NCBI GenBank assembly: GCA_946902875.1
Contig: OX336355.1
Location: forward strand, 19,129,347 to 19,193,346
Length of the DNA stretch: 64,000 bases
Origin: Nematopogon swammerdamellus
Lineage: Eukaryota; Arthropoda; Insecta; Lepidoptera; Adelidae
Reading direction: 5' to 3'
The position numbers were made by a program, and so were the translations under genes. Within the stretch, counting starts at the first letter, position 1; each line of letters opens with the position of its first letter. Shown one piece after another: positions 31,011-43,095 of the stretch. The notes beneath the pieces were generated by a model. That model ran no database searches. It was given only the letters and a program-made list of their open reading frames with translations, and had not been told where the DNA came from.

Positions 31011-34000
31011 TATATCCAGACAGCCAGGGCATTCATTCTTTTTACCAAGCTTGTGCGGTATAGACAGACGTACACATTGCTATGAAATAAAGTGCTACAG
31101 AAATCTATTCCAGTGTTTTAATACAATAGCTACGAAAAGTAATACTTGGTAGAAGGACCGCGCCAAGGTGAGTGGCACTATTCTTTTTCAAGTACCGCAG
31201 CCACAAATCCCAATTTATAACCCCAACCAATAAATACTGAATGTATCGAATGTAAACGTCGGTACGGCATGGAAATATAATAATAATCAATATACTCGAA
31301 ATACGCACTCGATTATCGATTTTTCTGCTACAGGATTCACCTCCAGCATCCAGGGCGGCTAGTACGTACCTCCCGTCCCAACCCAAGCAACGCGGTGGTG
31401 CGGTGGTGGGGCAACAAGATTCGAGCCACGGACACACTCAGCACTTAACCCACATTCCGGAGAGATCGCGTTAGATTCAATGTTATCCGCTACGTTCTAT
31501 AACGAGCTGAGACTAATAATAACATGTCGTCAAACAACACATCACCTCCACGGATACTACAAGCAGCTACTACGAACTCTATCATACATAACATAACCTT
31601 CAGATAAAAAATAACCTAGAGATCAATCCTAACAACAAGCAACAGAACATCTACATAATGATCTTCTGTTATGGATCCTCACTGCACCATGATGTGAGCG
31701 CGTCACACCTTGCTTCTGTCGGGAGTTCGGAACTAGGCGCTGTGTCTTTCGGATCCCTTTATTCGTATCGGCCACATTGACATTAGCGTGACTTGACAAC
31801 GCCGATTTATTTTCATAACCATTTCGGCCTTCATTCAATGCGGAAGGGTTTAATCCTACCACATACATACCCAGCAAGTTTAACCCTACCAATTGGAGAC
31901 AAATTGTACAAATGAGCAACATATTCACCCACCACTCACTTTGATCGTGGACGGAGAAGAGGACGCATTTTCCAAATTTTTGCAAACGTTCCCACCGTTA
32001 TAATTAGTTCCTAAATTATTTGATTGGTGAGGGCACTTGAGGGTAGACTGCAATATCACTATTGCGCTATCCATTACTGATTACATAATATTGCTGATTT
32101 TCACGTGAGCATTGTAACATCATTTAGTGTACAAGTAACAATAGCTAATAATTCGTGCACACCGACACCTGTTAACGAAACTGTGATAATTGAATCTAGT
32201 TGAACAGCGCTATCAAATCAGCGGGGGGTGGTGTACATACAATAATGATTGATGTTTAGCATACATTTGTTGCCCAAATTATTCACAAAACAAAATTTTG
32301 AAAATAAATTTGCGTTCAGGCTTCAAACATTGGCCAACAAGGTCAAACATTTGTTATATCTCAATTCAACTACCCAATGAAAGGAAGATAAAACTATAAT
32401 TAGGTGGACAATGTGCGGAGCAACCTTTGAAGCACAGAAACAGCCCGACAGAAAATAACAAAGATAAGCTATTTGAAGAAAATCTGTAAGAGGTTCGACT
32501 TAATAAAGCCAACATTGAAGTACATACTTCTGCTTCTGTTGCATATAGAGAAAACATTAAACATTATTCCACGATAGCAACTGGTGCGGTTCAACGAGAC
32601 GCTCCATGTTTTCACAACAAGCCGCGCGCAGAGCGTGCTCGTGTTATTGTTGGGAGGATCAGAATGAGAGCAAGCAATGTGACGCAAGCCGCCGACCTAC
32701 AGACGGAGGAGATAGATACTGGTAGGTACAGCTAGTTAACGAGGCAGACGTGACGTGATGGATGGTAGCCGGAAGCCCGGAGCCCGGAATGTGTCCCCCG
32801 CGGCGACGATACGCGGGAACTTGGCCGACTACTTATGGAATCAACTGAACGAGAAACATGGATTTGATGCAATCAAGATAAAAATGTAAGAGGAATTAAG
32901 GGACAAATGAAGTACGGCCATCAATCTGTTCAAAGAGGAGTTAGTAGAGAACAGAAAATGTTAAAGGAATCTAAAAAGACGAGTACTTTGATACGAGACG
33001 CTTTTCGTTTGATTTGAGGCGTTAGCTGTCAAAACAAACGAAATCATCAACGTCAAACATCAGCGCTATTACGCCATAATTTAACTATAGTTTCTCCAAT
33101 CAGGAGTATGCCGCTCTATATCAACTTCTTATAGTCCTAATTTTAAGATGTTATCCTACGTCCCTTTTCTTGGAATGATTTTTCTTGGAGTTAGTTCTAA
33201 TCTAAGCAACCTGACTGACCATTGAACCGCACTGGAAGCATGAGCACGCAGCCTCGCTTGTGTTTTCCTCTAGTGCAGCATTGTTCAGAACATAAATGGC
33301 AGCCAAACATTACAATGCGGGAACACGAAGCACGCGCAGCTGCAGTAACGGCCACGGCAACAGTTCCCCTTACCTTTAACAAGTCTTGGGAATTGCAGGT
33401 TGCGAACCAAAAGTAACAACACTATTGTTTCTGTGAGTTATAATAAGTTATTATTTCAATTGAAACAAATGATTACACAAATTTCACTCAGGTAGAAATT
33501 ATTTTATGGGAACATGCTTTAATAGCCATGTAAGTACTGAACTACATAAGTTAATTTATACAACGGACGATAAAAGTCGAGTGAATGATTTCAACAAGCA
33601 CTACTTCTTTTGCTTTAACCATTGCAGTGCTGGCGATAACTTGTTTGTTTTATTTACAAAAGTTCCGGCACATTACAAAAGCTCCAAATAAAAGTCAAGG
33701 GTAATTTTTCTTTGTCGTTTCAGTTAACTTTGCCTCGGAATACGACGTTGGGAAGTGAAATAAAACGCTGGGAAACAAATACATAAGTGAGGGGAGCGAG
33801 GTCCGAGCGAGGCGTAGCCATCAGATAATCGGGCAATCTCCGACATCAACCGTCTCCACTTTAACGGAAGTCGAGATTTAATCTATTCGAAATTTCGATT
33901 CATAATTCATCATCGCGCTCGAGCAATTACTTACACAACACTACAATGAGGAGGAACGAATGCGCCGAGGAACACCCACGATGCCGCGGCGCCGCGCGAT

Positions 34001-36131
34001 GATATCTCCCATAAATACGAAAGGAGTTAATTTAAATATGAGTACGGACGGTAGCGATCGTTTGTTACCTGTAAATTGGGCGGAGAAAGATCGGATCCAA
34101 GCCGGAGGCGGTGCCGCCGCACCTAGTTGTCAAACTACAAGCAACGTTAACAAAGTAACTTTTATTTTAAGACTTGAACCGTTATAGAGATTGCGAGTAA
34201 GTGGGCAGCACAAGAGGAGATAGCTATTAAATGAGCAGCAATTAATATAATTTAAACATAACACTAATGTCATGTAAAGACTGGAATAGACGACACGGTA
34301 GATTGATGGAGTGAGGTGCTGCGGGTAGGGTAGCCGTAAGTGCTGCTTGAGAAATAGCGAAAGGTGTCGATAAAACAAGAGCCGCCTGTCAGCTGGTAGC
34401 GACACCTTCATTAATCAGAGCAGTCTTTAAATAAAGATAGTATCGACCGAACACGACAGTGTGAAACAAAAGGAAAGTTATAGAACTTGATCATTTGTTC
34501 GCGAGTACCTACTTCGCACCTACGTAATTTGTTGCCAGGGTACTCACGGAAACTGCCGACAGAGCCGGGAACATGTTCATTTAACATACCTGGAAAACAG
34601 AAAGTGATTTTATTATTACAACCATTCGGACTGAAACGATAAATGTAGAAAATAAGAATAATTTAGTTCTAACGGGAAATTAGTTTTTTTTTTTATGAAA
34701 ACCAGTATGACTGGCTGTGCCGAGAGACCAAATGTACCCGACACGGGCAAATTCACCTCACCTCGCGAAGCCACGATCAGCGAGACAGCATACTAGTCGA
34801 TTTGCTGACTGTAGAAGCGTCATCCAAGTTGTTAATACGACGTTTACATAAACACACTCGCCGGTAGGCAATTTCACACCCCAGCGCATAGCGGCTGGCA
34901 ATGACACATCATCATGGTTACTGAATGCGTTTTCACTATCGTTAAATCTTCTCACTACTTCGCACAAAAGAGTTGGTAATAAGTAGGTCAATTAAATATA
35001 ACAGCGCTCCAGAGGCGGTTGGGTTGCGTTGCGACGATCTCACGTATGGACATTTCGTTAACTCATACAAGTGATAGACAGATGGTGGATTTCGTCACCC
35101 CCGAGCAGGCGGCGCGGCGGCGCGGGGTGGTCTCGCCGGTGACCTATTTCATTTTATTAATACCCAAGGCGACATGTTATTATTAGGCGCCTACTTCGGC
35201 CTTGTCGTTTTAGCATTATGCTATAATCGTAGATGAGACCACCACTCTCTCAGTCATTTCTAAATAGGCGTGACTAATACGAGTGGTGCTGATTGTAGGC
35301 GAGAAGGAATTAATCCAGATTCAAGCGGAATTGCGATTCCAGCAGTACGACTACTGTTCCAATTCAGAGTTGTGGTTGAGCTATTTCATTCAACTTACCT
35401 ACGATTATAAGTTAAATTTTGTAACTGATCTATGTATGTTTAGTTACAAATAAGCGTCTTCATTCTTACATTTATACACGATCCTCACGTCGACCAGAAA
35501 CAGATTCAACATGAAAAAAAGGACTGAGTTGACGTGAACAAAGATTTCAGTGACAATTCGGAACTTAGCCAGATCGAATATGCTCTCGTTTTTTTCTACT
35601 CAAATTTAGGCAAAGTTCCAGTGTCTTCTATACTCCCATTATTCAACGTTGTCGAAGCCACCAAAGGCCAAAATATTTTAAATTTCCACCAATCTGAATG
35701 AATGGAATAAATCACTAACTCGACCGTGACTCCTTGAATCCAATACCTATTCTGACCTGAGCGACACAGTCTTGTCGAAGATCATGTTGACAAATGTCCA
35801 GGCGTCAACCTCAATCCCTGACAAACGATTAGCCCGTATCGAGTTGTTCACGTATGAAGCGCAAGCGTCCCCTTTCCACAGACTCGATACTAAATCAATA
35901 GATCGGTCGCGCGTATGAGCTGCAGCAGTACCATTATCTTATCAGCCGCTATCTGCCCTGTCGCGATAACGCTACCGCAATACACTGATCAATACTGAAT
36001 ACTGCTTTCGTTTGAATCTATTTTATGAATATATTGAAGCTGTTCTGATAAATAATCTTTATGTATTCTAATGGATCGAAATTTGATTTTAAAATTCATG
36101 GTTTTCAAGGAAAATAAAGTAGCTCTAAATA
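31011..36131. other. No gene recognised (about 5.1 kb)
   Basis: No repeat family shared with the rest of the window and no motif-bearing frame was found. Frames examined and left out include 31105-31437 (-), 31629-31985 (-), 33222-33416 (+) and 33960-34187 (+). GC-rich patches occur at 33960-34000 and 35100-35140. Confidence 0.55.
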
Positions 36132-36133
36132 TA

Positions 36134-36160
36134 CGCAGTCGGGTCATAAGTTCTGTCACA
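36134..36160 (+). repeat. Left TIR of the maT element
   Basis: 27 bp beginning CGCAGTCGGG, preceded by the TA target dinucleotide. Confidence 0.88.
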
Positions 36161-36276
36161 ACCTTATTATTTTCAAATTTCGAATACTGGCCAGAAGTGT
36201 TTTGATTGATTTTGAATAAGGAACATTTTGCGTCTTTAAAAATAAAAAATAAAATTATATTACTCCATTTTAAAAC

Positions 36277-37316
36277 ATGGAGTGGACGCAAAAGGAAGAC
36301 ACAATCGCAGTTATTACGTTGCACCGCTGCGGTTACGCGCCAACTGAGATTTTTAAACTTCTAAAAAAAATTAAATTAACACTTAGGTTTGTTTAACCTA
36401 TATTCAAACGATTCGGTGAAGATTCGAGCTTCGAACATCCCAAGAGGAGTGGCCGGCCTCGTACGGTTAGGACACCGGCGGTCATCAAGGCAGTGAGGGC
36501 GCGAATCCAACGAAATGCTGTGCGCAAGCAACAATTTTAGCTCTGTAGATGCGGTTAAGCAGAACCACGGTTAAAATAGTATTAAATGAACACCTGGGAC
36601 TATGAGCTTATCGAAAGAAAATATGGCATTTTTTAAATGAGCGTCTGAAAAAAATAAGGATAGTGACATCTCGGACTTTGTCAGGGCGGTACGCGAGAAA
36701 AAAGTACCGCGAAATCGTTTTTTCAGACAAATTTTTTTTTTACCTTGAACAAAGTTACAACATAGAAAATGATAAAGTTTATGCCTATAACAGTGAAGAA
36801 GTGGGCAGGCCTATCCCGAGAGTTCAGCGTGGACATTATTCTTCATTATTCATGGTTTGGCTTGAAGTCTCATATTCAGGCCTAACTGAGGTGTTTTTCT
36901 GTGAGAAAGGTGTAAAAATCAGTGTCGTTGTCTACCAAAATACGGTGTTTATAAACATTGTGGAACCTCTTTCTCACAAAATGTTCAAAAACAGACACTG
37001 GGTACACCAAGAAAATTCTGCGCCAGCTCATAGGGCAGCAAGCACGCAAAATTGGCCGACCGCCCATGGAATCGACTTCATCAGGCACCAAGAATGGCCC
37101 TCCTCCAGCCCAGACTTGAAACCATTGGATTACAAAATATGGCAACATTTGGAGGAGAAACTCTGCGCTAATCCTCATCAGAATTTGGAGTCTCTCAAAG
37201 CATCCCGGATTAAAGCAGCTGCTGATATAGACACGAACGTCGTGCGTGCTGCGATCAACAACTGGCCAGGCAGGTTGAGAGTCTGCATTCAAAATCTGGG
37301 AGGGTTTTTCGAATAA
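36277..37316 (+). pseudogene. maT-type mariner transposase pseudogene
   Basis: From the ATG at 36277 the reading starts MEWTQKEDTIAVITLHRCGY (N-terminal helix-turn-helix region), continues to the SGRPRTVRTPAVIKAVRARI linker and then hits several stops and frame changes before 36660. The last 217 codons (36663-37316) are open and cover the catalytic domain: FSDKFFF supplies the first Asp, the HQENSAPAH block aligns with the usual QDSAPAH so the second catalytic Asp is Asn, and SPDLKPLDY supplies the third Asp 37 residues later. Both the N-terminal stops and the D-to-N change make it non-functional. The catalytic spacing identifies the DD37D group; the assignment rests on my memory of the motif. 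Confidence 0.87.
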
Positions 37317-37413
37317 TTTTAATAAAATTTTAATCTACTTTAATCTGCCTTTCTTTTCATATATATATTTCAAACTAACATAAAAAGTCGTACAATTTAT
37401 TTAACAATGTATT

Positions 37414-37440
37414 TGTGACAGAACTTATGACCCGACCTAG
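37414..37440 (-). repeat. Right TIR of the maT element
   Basis: 27 bp ending GACCCGACCTAG, followed by TA. Confidence 0.88.
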
Positions 37441-37442
37441 TA

Positions 37443-39718
37443 TTAATTTCATTAGTAGAAGTGAGTTGAAGTTGCTTGAAAGTAAATTGACCCGAAGCTG
37501 CCCCGGTATGCGATCCTCGTATCCAGGAGCTTAGAGAGAAGGAAGTGCCTTGCCTTGAAAGGAAGAAGTTGCGAACACAAGACAACCGCTGTAAGTTATT
37601 CTGAACACATTGCTGCTGAAGAACCTCAGCTAGAAGTCAATAAAGTAATAAACGAGAATATTCCAGCAATAACACAAAATTACATTAATTAATTATTAAT
37701 GGCAGCATGCACTCTAATGGATTAGTTCGTTCGCAAACGCCATCATTTCGCAGTAAACTTCATATCACAGAGTGCCGCGGGGTGAAGCAAGAGATCCGAC
37801 ACACGACGACTGAGACGTGTAAACATGAACCTAATTGCATAATGATAAGGAGGCAGGAGCGAGCGGTGAACGAGACAAGGTTGCGAAAAAAAACCGATCC
37901 CGCCGGCGAAATAATTGTAGAGTTGATCTCTACCTTCGTTCCTACCTCGAGCGCCGTTACTCACTGCCCGATACTTGGAACTCGGCAACGAAGGGGTAGA
38001 ACGCTAGACCAGGTAGTAGAGGACATGCTATTTTGACGTAGAATAAATGTTATATTTCGATATATGATGACAGATATGAAGTGGCATACTGGAAATTCGA
38101 TAACACCGGAATTGAAGTATGAAGTAATCACATGATTGCCAACCTAATGTAAGCTGATTTACGAGTATATGTGTGATACGAGAACGGAGACGTAAAAATT
38201 TATGTTTATAAATGTTATTGAGGGATACCAGATAAAAAAAATTCATTCAGCCGAAATATGAGTGGAAACCCCCGCAAGTGTTGCGGAAGGAAAGTGCAAA
38301 ATATGTAAGTCGTCGTTGACCCTAAATTTTGAGGAAAAAGATAGGATAGCTAGACGTATGCATGTGAAATTTGGGACTAAACCACCAAAAAATCTCGGGT
38401 TATTATTACTAGGTTCAGAATACGAGTACTATCTCCGAGCATGTATCGAGGGCGGTACAGATTTATCCGTGCGACAGGCGTGCAAAGTGTTCCCATTGAG
38501 CGGCGGCGCGGTGGTGAGGGCGGCGGTGGTGGAAGCGAGCGGAATAGAGCCTTATCAAGCGTGTCATCGCACGCAGCCCACATAACACATCTAGTTCTGT
38601 CACACTGAAGATATCGCAACATGAATCACCATATACAATAACGGGGGCAGCTCTACTCACGACTTGCATTCATGCATCACGACAGCTTACCAATACGTTG
38701 CTTTGCTAATAGTTCACCTGGCCGAAATCCTATCCAGGGCATAAGGACTTATTCTTTATTCGTTATTCATCATTCGTATGGTAGTAAACTATGCTTGAAT
38801 ATGCCCAATACTATTTTTTCAATCCGGTCCCGACAAGAAACTTCGCAGGGATTTTTAACGTTTCTGGTTACAATAAGTTGTGACTTGTTACTAGCTACAC
38901 AATAGACACCGATTACAGTGTTAAACTGCAGTTTCAGAGCTAGAATAACTGAATCGGTTAAATTAAGAATGAGAATAAGTCTTCAATTTTTTATTTCAAT
39001 ATAACAATTTTGATGCAAATCGATTATTTGTGGCAAGATCTAGGTAATAGTCAAGAAACAGACCAAGTCAGTCCAAACATTAAATCAAGTAAAAGTAAAA
39101 ATAAAAATAAGATCAGCTGTATCATGCATGATGTATGCTGTAAGAGCCTTTGCCAGAAATGATATCGCATCAAATAATATCAATTTGCAATTTTCATATA
39201 ACATTGTAGTACAATGTCAAAATATATAAATAAATTTGATAATTTTCATGTATCAAAATTTATACATTAGTTTGACAAATTTCAAACTAATATTTTAGTA
39301 TGGGTCAGCAGAATAAATTAAGGTACCTACAGATTGGACCTTAATTTATTAATTCTTTCTATCGAACCCTTTTCTTTCTAATATTATCTCAAAATTACAT
39401 TATGTTAAGATTTGTGGTAGAAATGGGTTATTTACTTCGGTATTTTTCATAGCCGAATTAGAAGCGAGTGAAGCCGCGCGCAAAAACTAGTTTAAGCAAT
39501 ATATTTCCCTGCTGAAGGACAAACTATAGCAGATTACTTGCAATCAATGAACTCGCCTTTATTGAAGCAATGTGCGAGCATAGATAAGCTTCCGATACAG
39601 CTGGAGCTGGCCGACGGAGCGAGTCCTACGTAGTATGTACGTACGTGATTGTAAACACGTGTCGCGAGCGAGCACCAGCACCAGGCCACCTTCACACTTC
39701 AGTGCATTCGTATACACA
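37443..39718. other. No gene recognised (about 2.3 kb)
   Basis: Unique sequence with short frames. The plus frame at 38262-38585 (107 codons, with KCKICKSS near its start and a GTAAGT at 38306) is the most exon-like but has no identifiable domain. A repeat-D-like end lies near 39455-39492. Confidence 0.5.
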
Positions 39719-39850
39719 ACCACTCCACACTCTACACTCTACCTACACTCTACACTCCACACTCTACACTCTACACTCTACCCACACTCCACACTCTACA
39801 CTCCACACTCTACACTCCACACTCTAAACTCACACTCTACCTACACTCTA
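39719..39850. repeat. Heptamer microsatellite (TACACTC)n
   Basis: About 18 imperfect copies of a 7-bp unit related to CTACACT, with occasional CCACACT variants. Further pieces of the same repeat lie at 40139-40171 and 40404-40436 around a small insertion. Confidence 0.88.
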
Positions 39851-40138
39851 ATAATTTTGGCTCCAAAATATCATATGAATGGTTTTATGGAAAATAAATG
39901 TTGTATTTGTGATACATTTTTAAAAATAGTGATCACTCGTACTCTGTAGGCAGTGGCAAACACTTTTGTAAATGTAAAAGTAGACGAAGTGGACGTAAAA
40001 AAAAGTATTCAGCGAACTTTCTTGCGAGTTCTTCTTCGCTGTGATAGATAATCGAACTGGCAAAATTTTAGCATTTCTGTTGAATGTTAAAATATTACGA
40101 ATCCGAGTGCAGTGTACTGTCTATGGATGATGAATAAA
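39851..40138. other. Spacer between heptamer arrays, no gene
   Basis: AT-rich. Contains CTTTCTTGCGAGTTCTTCTT near 40017, resembling LINE 3' UTR sequence and the TTTCTTACCGGTTCTTCTTC at 50214. Confidence 0.4.
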
Positions 40139-40171
40139 GAATACACTCTACACGCTACCTACACTCTACAC

Positions 40172-40403
40172 CAGCGGTTTTCAAACGATGTGCCGCGGCA
40201 CACCGGTATGCCACGACTGACATCCAGGTTTGCCGCGACTTCTAACTCATTCAAAATTTGCATGAAAACAGCGGAAGAAAATAGCAAGCATAATTTTTCG
40301 TCTATCTATATAGATAGATTATCCACAATTATAAATGTGGTGTGCCCTGAAATTCGTAGATGAAAAGTATGCCAGTTAATAACAAAGGTTGGAAATCACC
40401 CGA
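40172..40403. mobile_element. hAT-like MITE inside the heptamer repeat
   Basis: The left end CAGCGGTTTTCAAACG has the hAT terminal pattern CAGnGGTTnTCAAAC. The right end, reversed, reads CGGGTGATTTCCAACC and matches 10 of 16 positions. The eight bases on each side (CTCTACAC and CTCTCCAC) differ at one position, as expected for an 8-bp hAT target duplication, but they are also part of the heptamer repeat, so this support is weak. The interior has no coding capacity. Confidence 0.5.
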
Positions 40404-40436
40404 CTCTCCACTCTACCTACACTCTACACTCACCAT

Positions 40437-40711
40437 GTTATGAATACATCAGAGGCTAGATTATGAGATTTTTTGACATTTCGTTGCGTACAACTAACAA
40501 AGTGCTAAATCAAATAGTTCTATGGCAATTTTATTGGAGTGCCTACTGACTGGCTCGCTAGAGGCGCTGCATCTTTTCTCCATACAAACATTAACTTTTT
40601 TTTTAAAGTAAAAAAACATGGGACACTTAAAACTTGAGCACGTTATTCGTACGAATGAAATGTAGAAAAAATCTCATGACCGAAATTTGAAACTCAGTAT
40701 ATAAAGATCTA
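40437..40711. other. No gene recognised
   Basis: AT-rich sequence between the heptamer repeat and a LINE fragment. Nothing notable is seen. Confidence 0.4.
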
Positions 40712-41010
40712 TGTTGTACAGCGAAAATATGGAATGGTCCTCCGGGGTGTGTCCTTACTGCCTAGGGACCTGGGGGTCTTCAAAAGTCATCTTAATAAAT
40801 TAGACGACGCCCTTTTCGTTCGTCTCATCATAGTTAGCTGGCGCGACGCTTTGCTGACCATGGTTTCGCCAGGAGTAATGTTATTGGATGTGTCTGATCT
40901 TACGACGTACTATTGGGTACAGCCACTCTTGTCTGTTCTTAATGTTCTTCTGAAGATTTCTCCAGCTGTCTCTCCCAGCCAGGCCTGCAGTTCCTACAGG
41001 TTTCATGTTT
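40712..41010 (+). mobile_element. LINE 3' end, family A, degenerate
   Basis: Shares TACAGCGAAAATATGGAATGG, GGGGTCTTCAAAAG, TTAATAAATTAGACGACG and GTTTCGCCAGGAGT-like sequence with the family A copy at 3425-3890. Translation gives LGVFKSHLNKLDDALFVRL. It is a short 3' piece with no polymerase domain. Confidence 0.75.
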
Positions 41011-41160
41011 AAGTATCAATTTAACCATTTCGTTCTAGTCTAAATCCTTCATGGCGCCTAAACTTTGTGACTTTAATTTGTATATAAAATCACGCACTCA
41101 ATTCCTCACCTTTCCAACCCTCGGCCATAAGATGCAAAACTATTTACAGAAGCTATTACC

Positions 41161-42471
41161 GCGGCGCACAGTGGGTCGAGACTGCTATATAAGGGACATA
41201 GGGATTTTTTTTACAAATTTCATTTTTTAACAACACCGATCGATAGGTCTCATCATTCTGATGAATAGTTGTCATTAAACATTTTCGTCTAAAAGTGATA
41301 GTTTGCCAGGAAAAAAATATTTTAAAATTTTGATGTATGGAATTAGACATAAAACGCTCCGTTTCGGCCAAGTCTTGACAGGTCTTGCTTTAAAACTATT
41401 TAAGCATTGTTTTGTGGTTTATTGACTATAATCCTACACTATCAGCGCGCGCCCAATGTTGCCCGTTCACGAGTTATGTGGATCCTAAAAATCAATTAAA
41501 AATGTAAGTAAAAAATTTTTTTTAATTTCTAGAATCATAGGGCATTAATAGATTTAATCTAAATAATTGTTTTATATAAAAGTACTAACAAATAGATAAA
41601 GTTCTTAATTTTAAAACATTATTTTATCGTAAAGATACATCAAAATCTAATAAAAAAATTATAAAAGTGTTTATTAATCAGACACAGTACATAATATTAA
41701 AGATGTTTTGTACATAGAATGCATGACGCATGACAAATAGTACCTATACTCAGATGTATCTACACTGTACCCGCTAGTTCTAGCTATTTGATGGACACTG
41801 TCGCCTAAACTGGCCCTAAGACTGTTTCATAGGCGACATTGTTTGGTCAAACCACTGGTGATAACATTTGGGTACTTAACTCTGATCTTATATTAAAAAT
41901 TTTTAAACCTATAGTTATATATACATACTTATTCTAATTTATCTGTGCACGGTGAGTGAGAGAGACTCATTAGTGCAGTGTGTGCGTTAAATGTGTGAGT
42001 GCATTGCAAGACAACCCACACGATGACGCCTTAATCGAAAGGTTCCACGTTATTTTGCGGACAGCGGCTTCAAGAGAGCGAGTGGATCTTCCAAAATTCT
42101 GGAAATTTTGTGAAGATACAGCAACTTTGTATATCCAGTTATATCCGTGGTACTACATGCCCTCTATCTAGGCTAGCGTACATAAGTTGCTTGTGCATGG
42201 AACGGATATAATAGAACATTTTGAACTTTTACCAATCGAGAAACTGCCGGAAGAAGCACCGGAGGCTAGAAATAAGGATATCCGTAAATATAGAGGGAAC
42301 CATTCCAGAAAAGTAAGTAGGACAGCGACAAATGAAGATATCTTGCATAATCTTCTCATGCCATCCGATCCAAAACTTACTTCTCTAAGGCCAAGAATGG
42401 CCAAACAACGGAGAATGGATTTCTCACCAGGAGCAATCGAGCTTTTGGTGTCTCTTACCCGCCCGAGTTAG
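41161..42471 (+). repeat. Left arm of the foldback element
   Basis: 1311 bp; reverse complement of 43096-44394. The arm ends at ACCCGCCCGAGTT. Confidence 0.9.
41975..42471 (+). pseudogene. Unidentified transposon-associated ORF, left-arm copy, broken
   Basis: Frame one (from 41980) reads MCVKCVSALQDNPHDD... to PWYYMPSI and stops at 42169. Frame two resumes ASVHKLLVHGTDIIEHFELL and continues through PEEAPEARNKD, TATNEDILHNLLMPSDPKL and ends in the arm's inner end. I recall similar conserved blocks in uncharacterised insect transposon-related proteins but cannot name the superfamily. The N-terminal part of any such protein is absent. The matching right-arm copy is continuous across this break but broken elsewhere. 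Confidence 0.6.
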
Positions 42472-43095
42472 AGAAGACATCAGGTGACAAAGGTGCTATG
42501 TAACAAAAACAAAAAGCTGAGAAAAATGAGGTCAAAGTTTTGACTTTTGAATAGATTTTTTTCTATACCTGATAACTAACTGACTAAGTTTACTTTGTAT
42601 GAACATGAAAAGCGTACAAAACCATGCATTAATACAAAATCATGCGTTCATGTGGATTTGTACACATAGCTCTCTCATCATGCACAAAAAATTCAATTTA
42701 TGAGATGATCTTTGGAGATGATCAAACTGGAATAAGTTGTTTTATGACCATAACACCTTCACCACTTGAATAACTCCTATTTCCGTCGTGATTTCGGATT
42801 TTCTGTCAGTGCCACTTGATTACTCGGCACATAACACCTTCATCTACGGTAAAAAATGCATTTCTAAAAAAATGTTACATAGTACCTTCGTCCACTCACG
42901 TCTTCGAATGTATTACGAATTTATTTATTTATGATTGCTCTTGGTGAGAGATCCATTCTCCGTTGTTTGGCCATTCTTGGTCTTAAAGAAGTAAGTTTTA
43001 GATCGAATGACTTGAGAAGATTATGCAAGTAACAACTACAGCTTATACAATATAATAAAAAAATATTAATCAATCATTTATATAAATTAATTCTA
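42472..43095. other. Spacer of the foldback element
   Basis: 624 bp, no gene. Contains GGTGCTATGTAAC and its inverted GTTACATAGTACC, two CATAACACCTTCA motifs and a second, diverged copy (42938-43029) of the sequence at 43128-43220. Confidence 0.7.

Larger units (their letters stand above)
36134..37440 (+). mobile_element. Tc1/mariner element, maT-like (DD37D), inactive
   Basis: A 1307-bp unit is bounded by 27-bp terminal inverted repeats (36134-36160 and 37414-37440; 24 of 27 match, core GTCGGGTCATAAGTTCTGTC) and flanked by TA on both sides (36132-36133 and 37441-37442). It contains one decayed transposase gene in the plus orientation. Size, TA target and spacing of acidic residues fit the maT (DD37D) branch of mariner-like transposons. 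Confidence 0.9.

Noticed and set aside
31629..31985. 118-codon minus frame with a hydrophobic N-terminal third
   Set aside because: No signal-peptide pattern at the first Met, no family resemblance and no neighbouring exon.
35989..36324. 111-codon minus frame across the mariner left end
   Set aside because: It spans the TIR and runs antisense to the transposase; an accidental frame.
38262..38585. 107-codon plus frame with KCKICKSS
   Set aside because: Two Cys pairs alone do not define a zinc finger; a GTAAGT inside suggests that, if anything, a different exon boundary applies. Left as unassigned.
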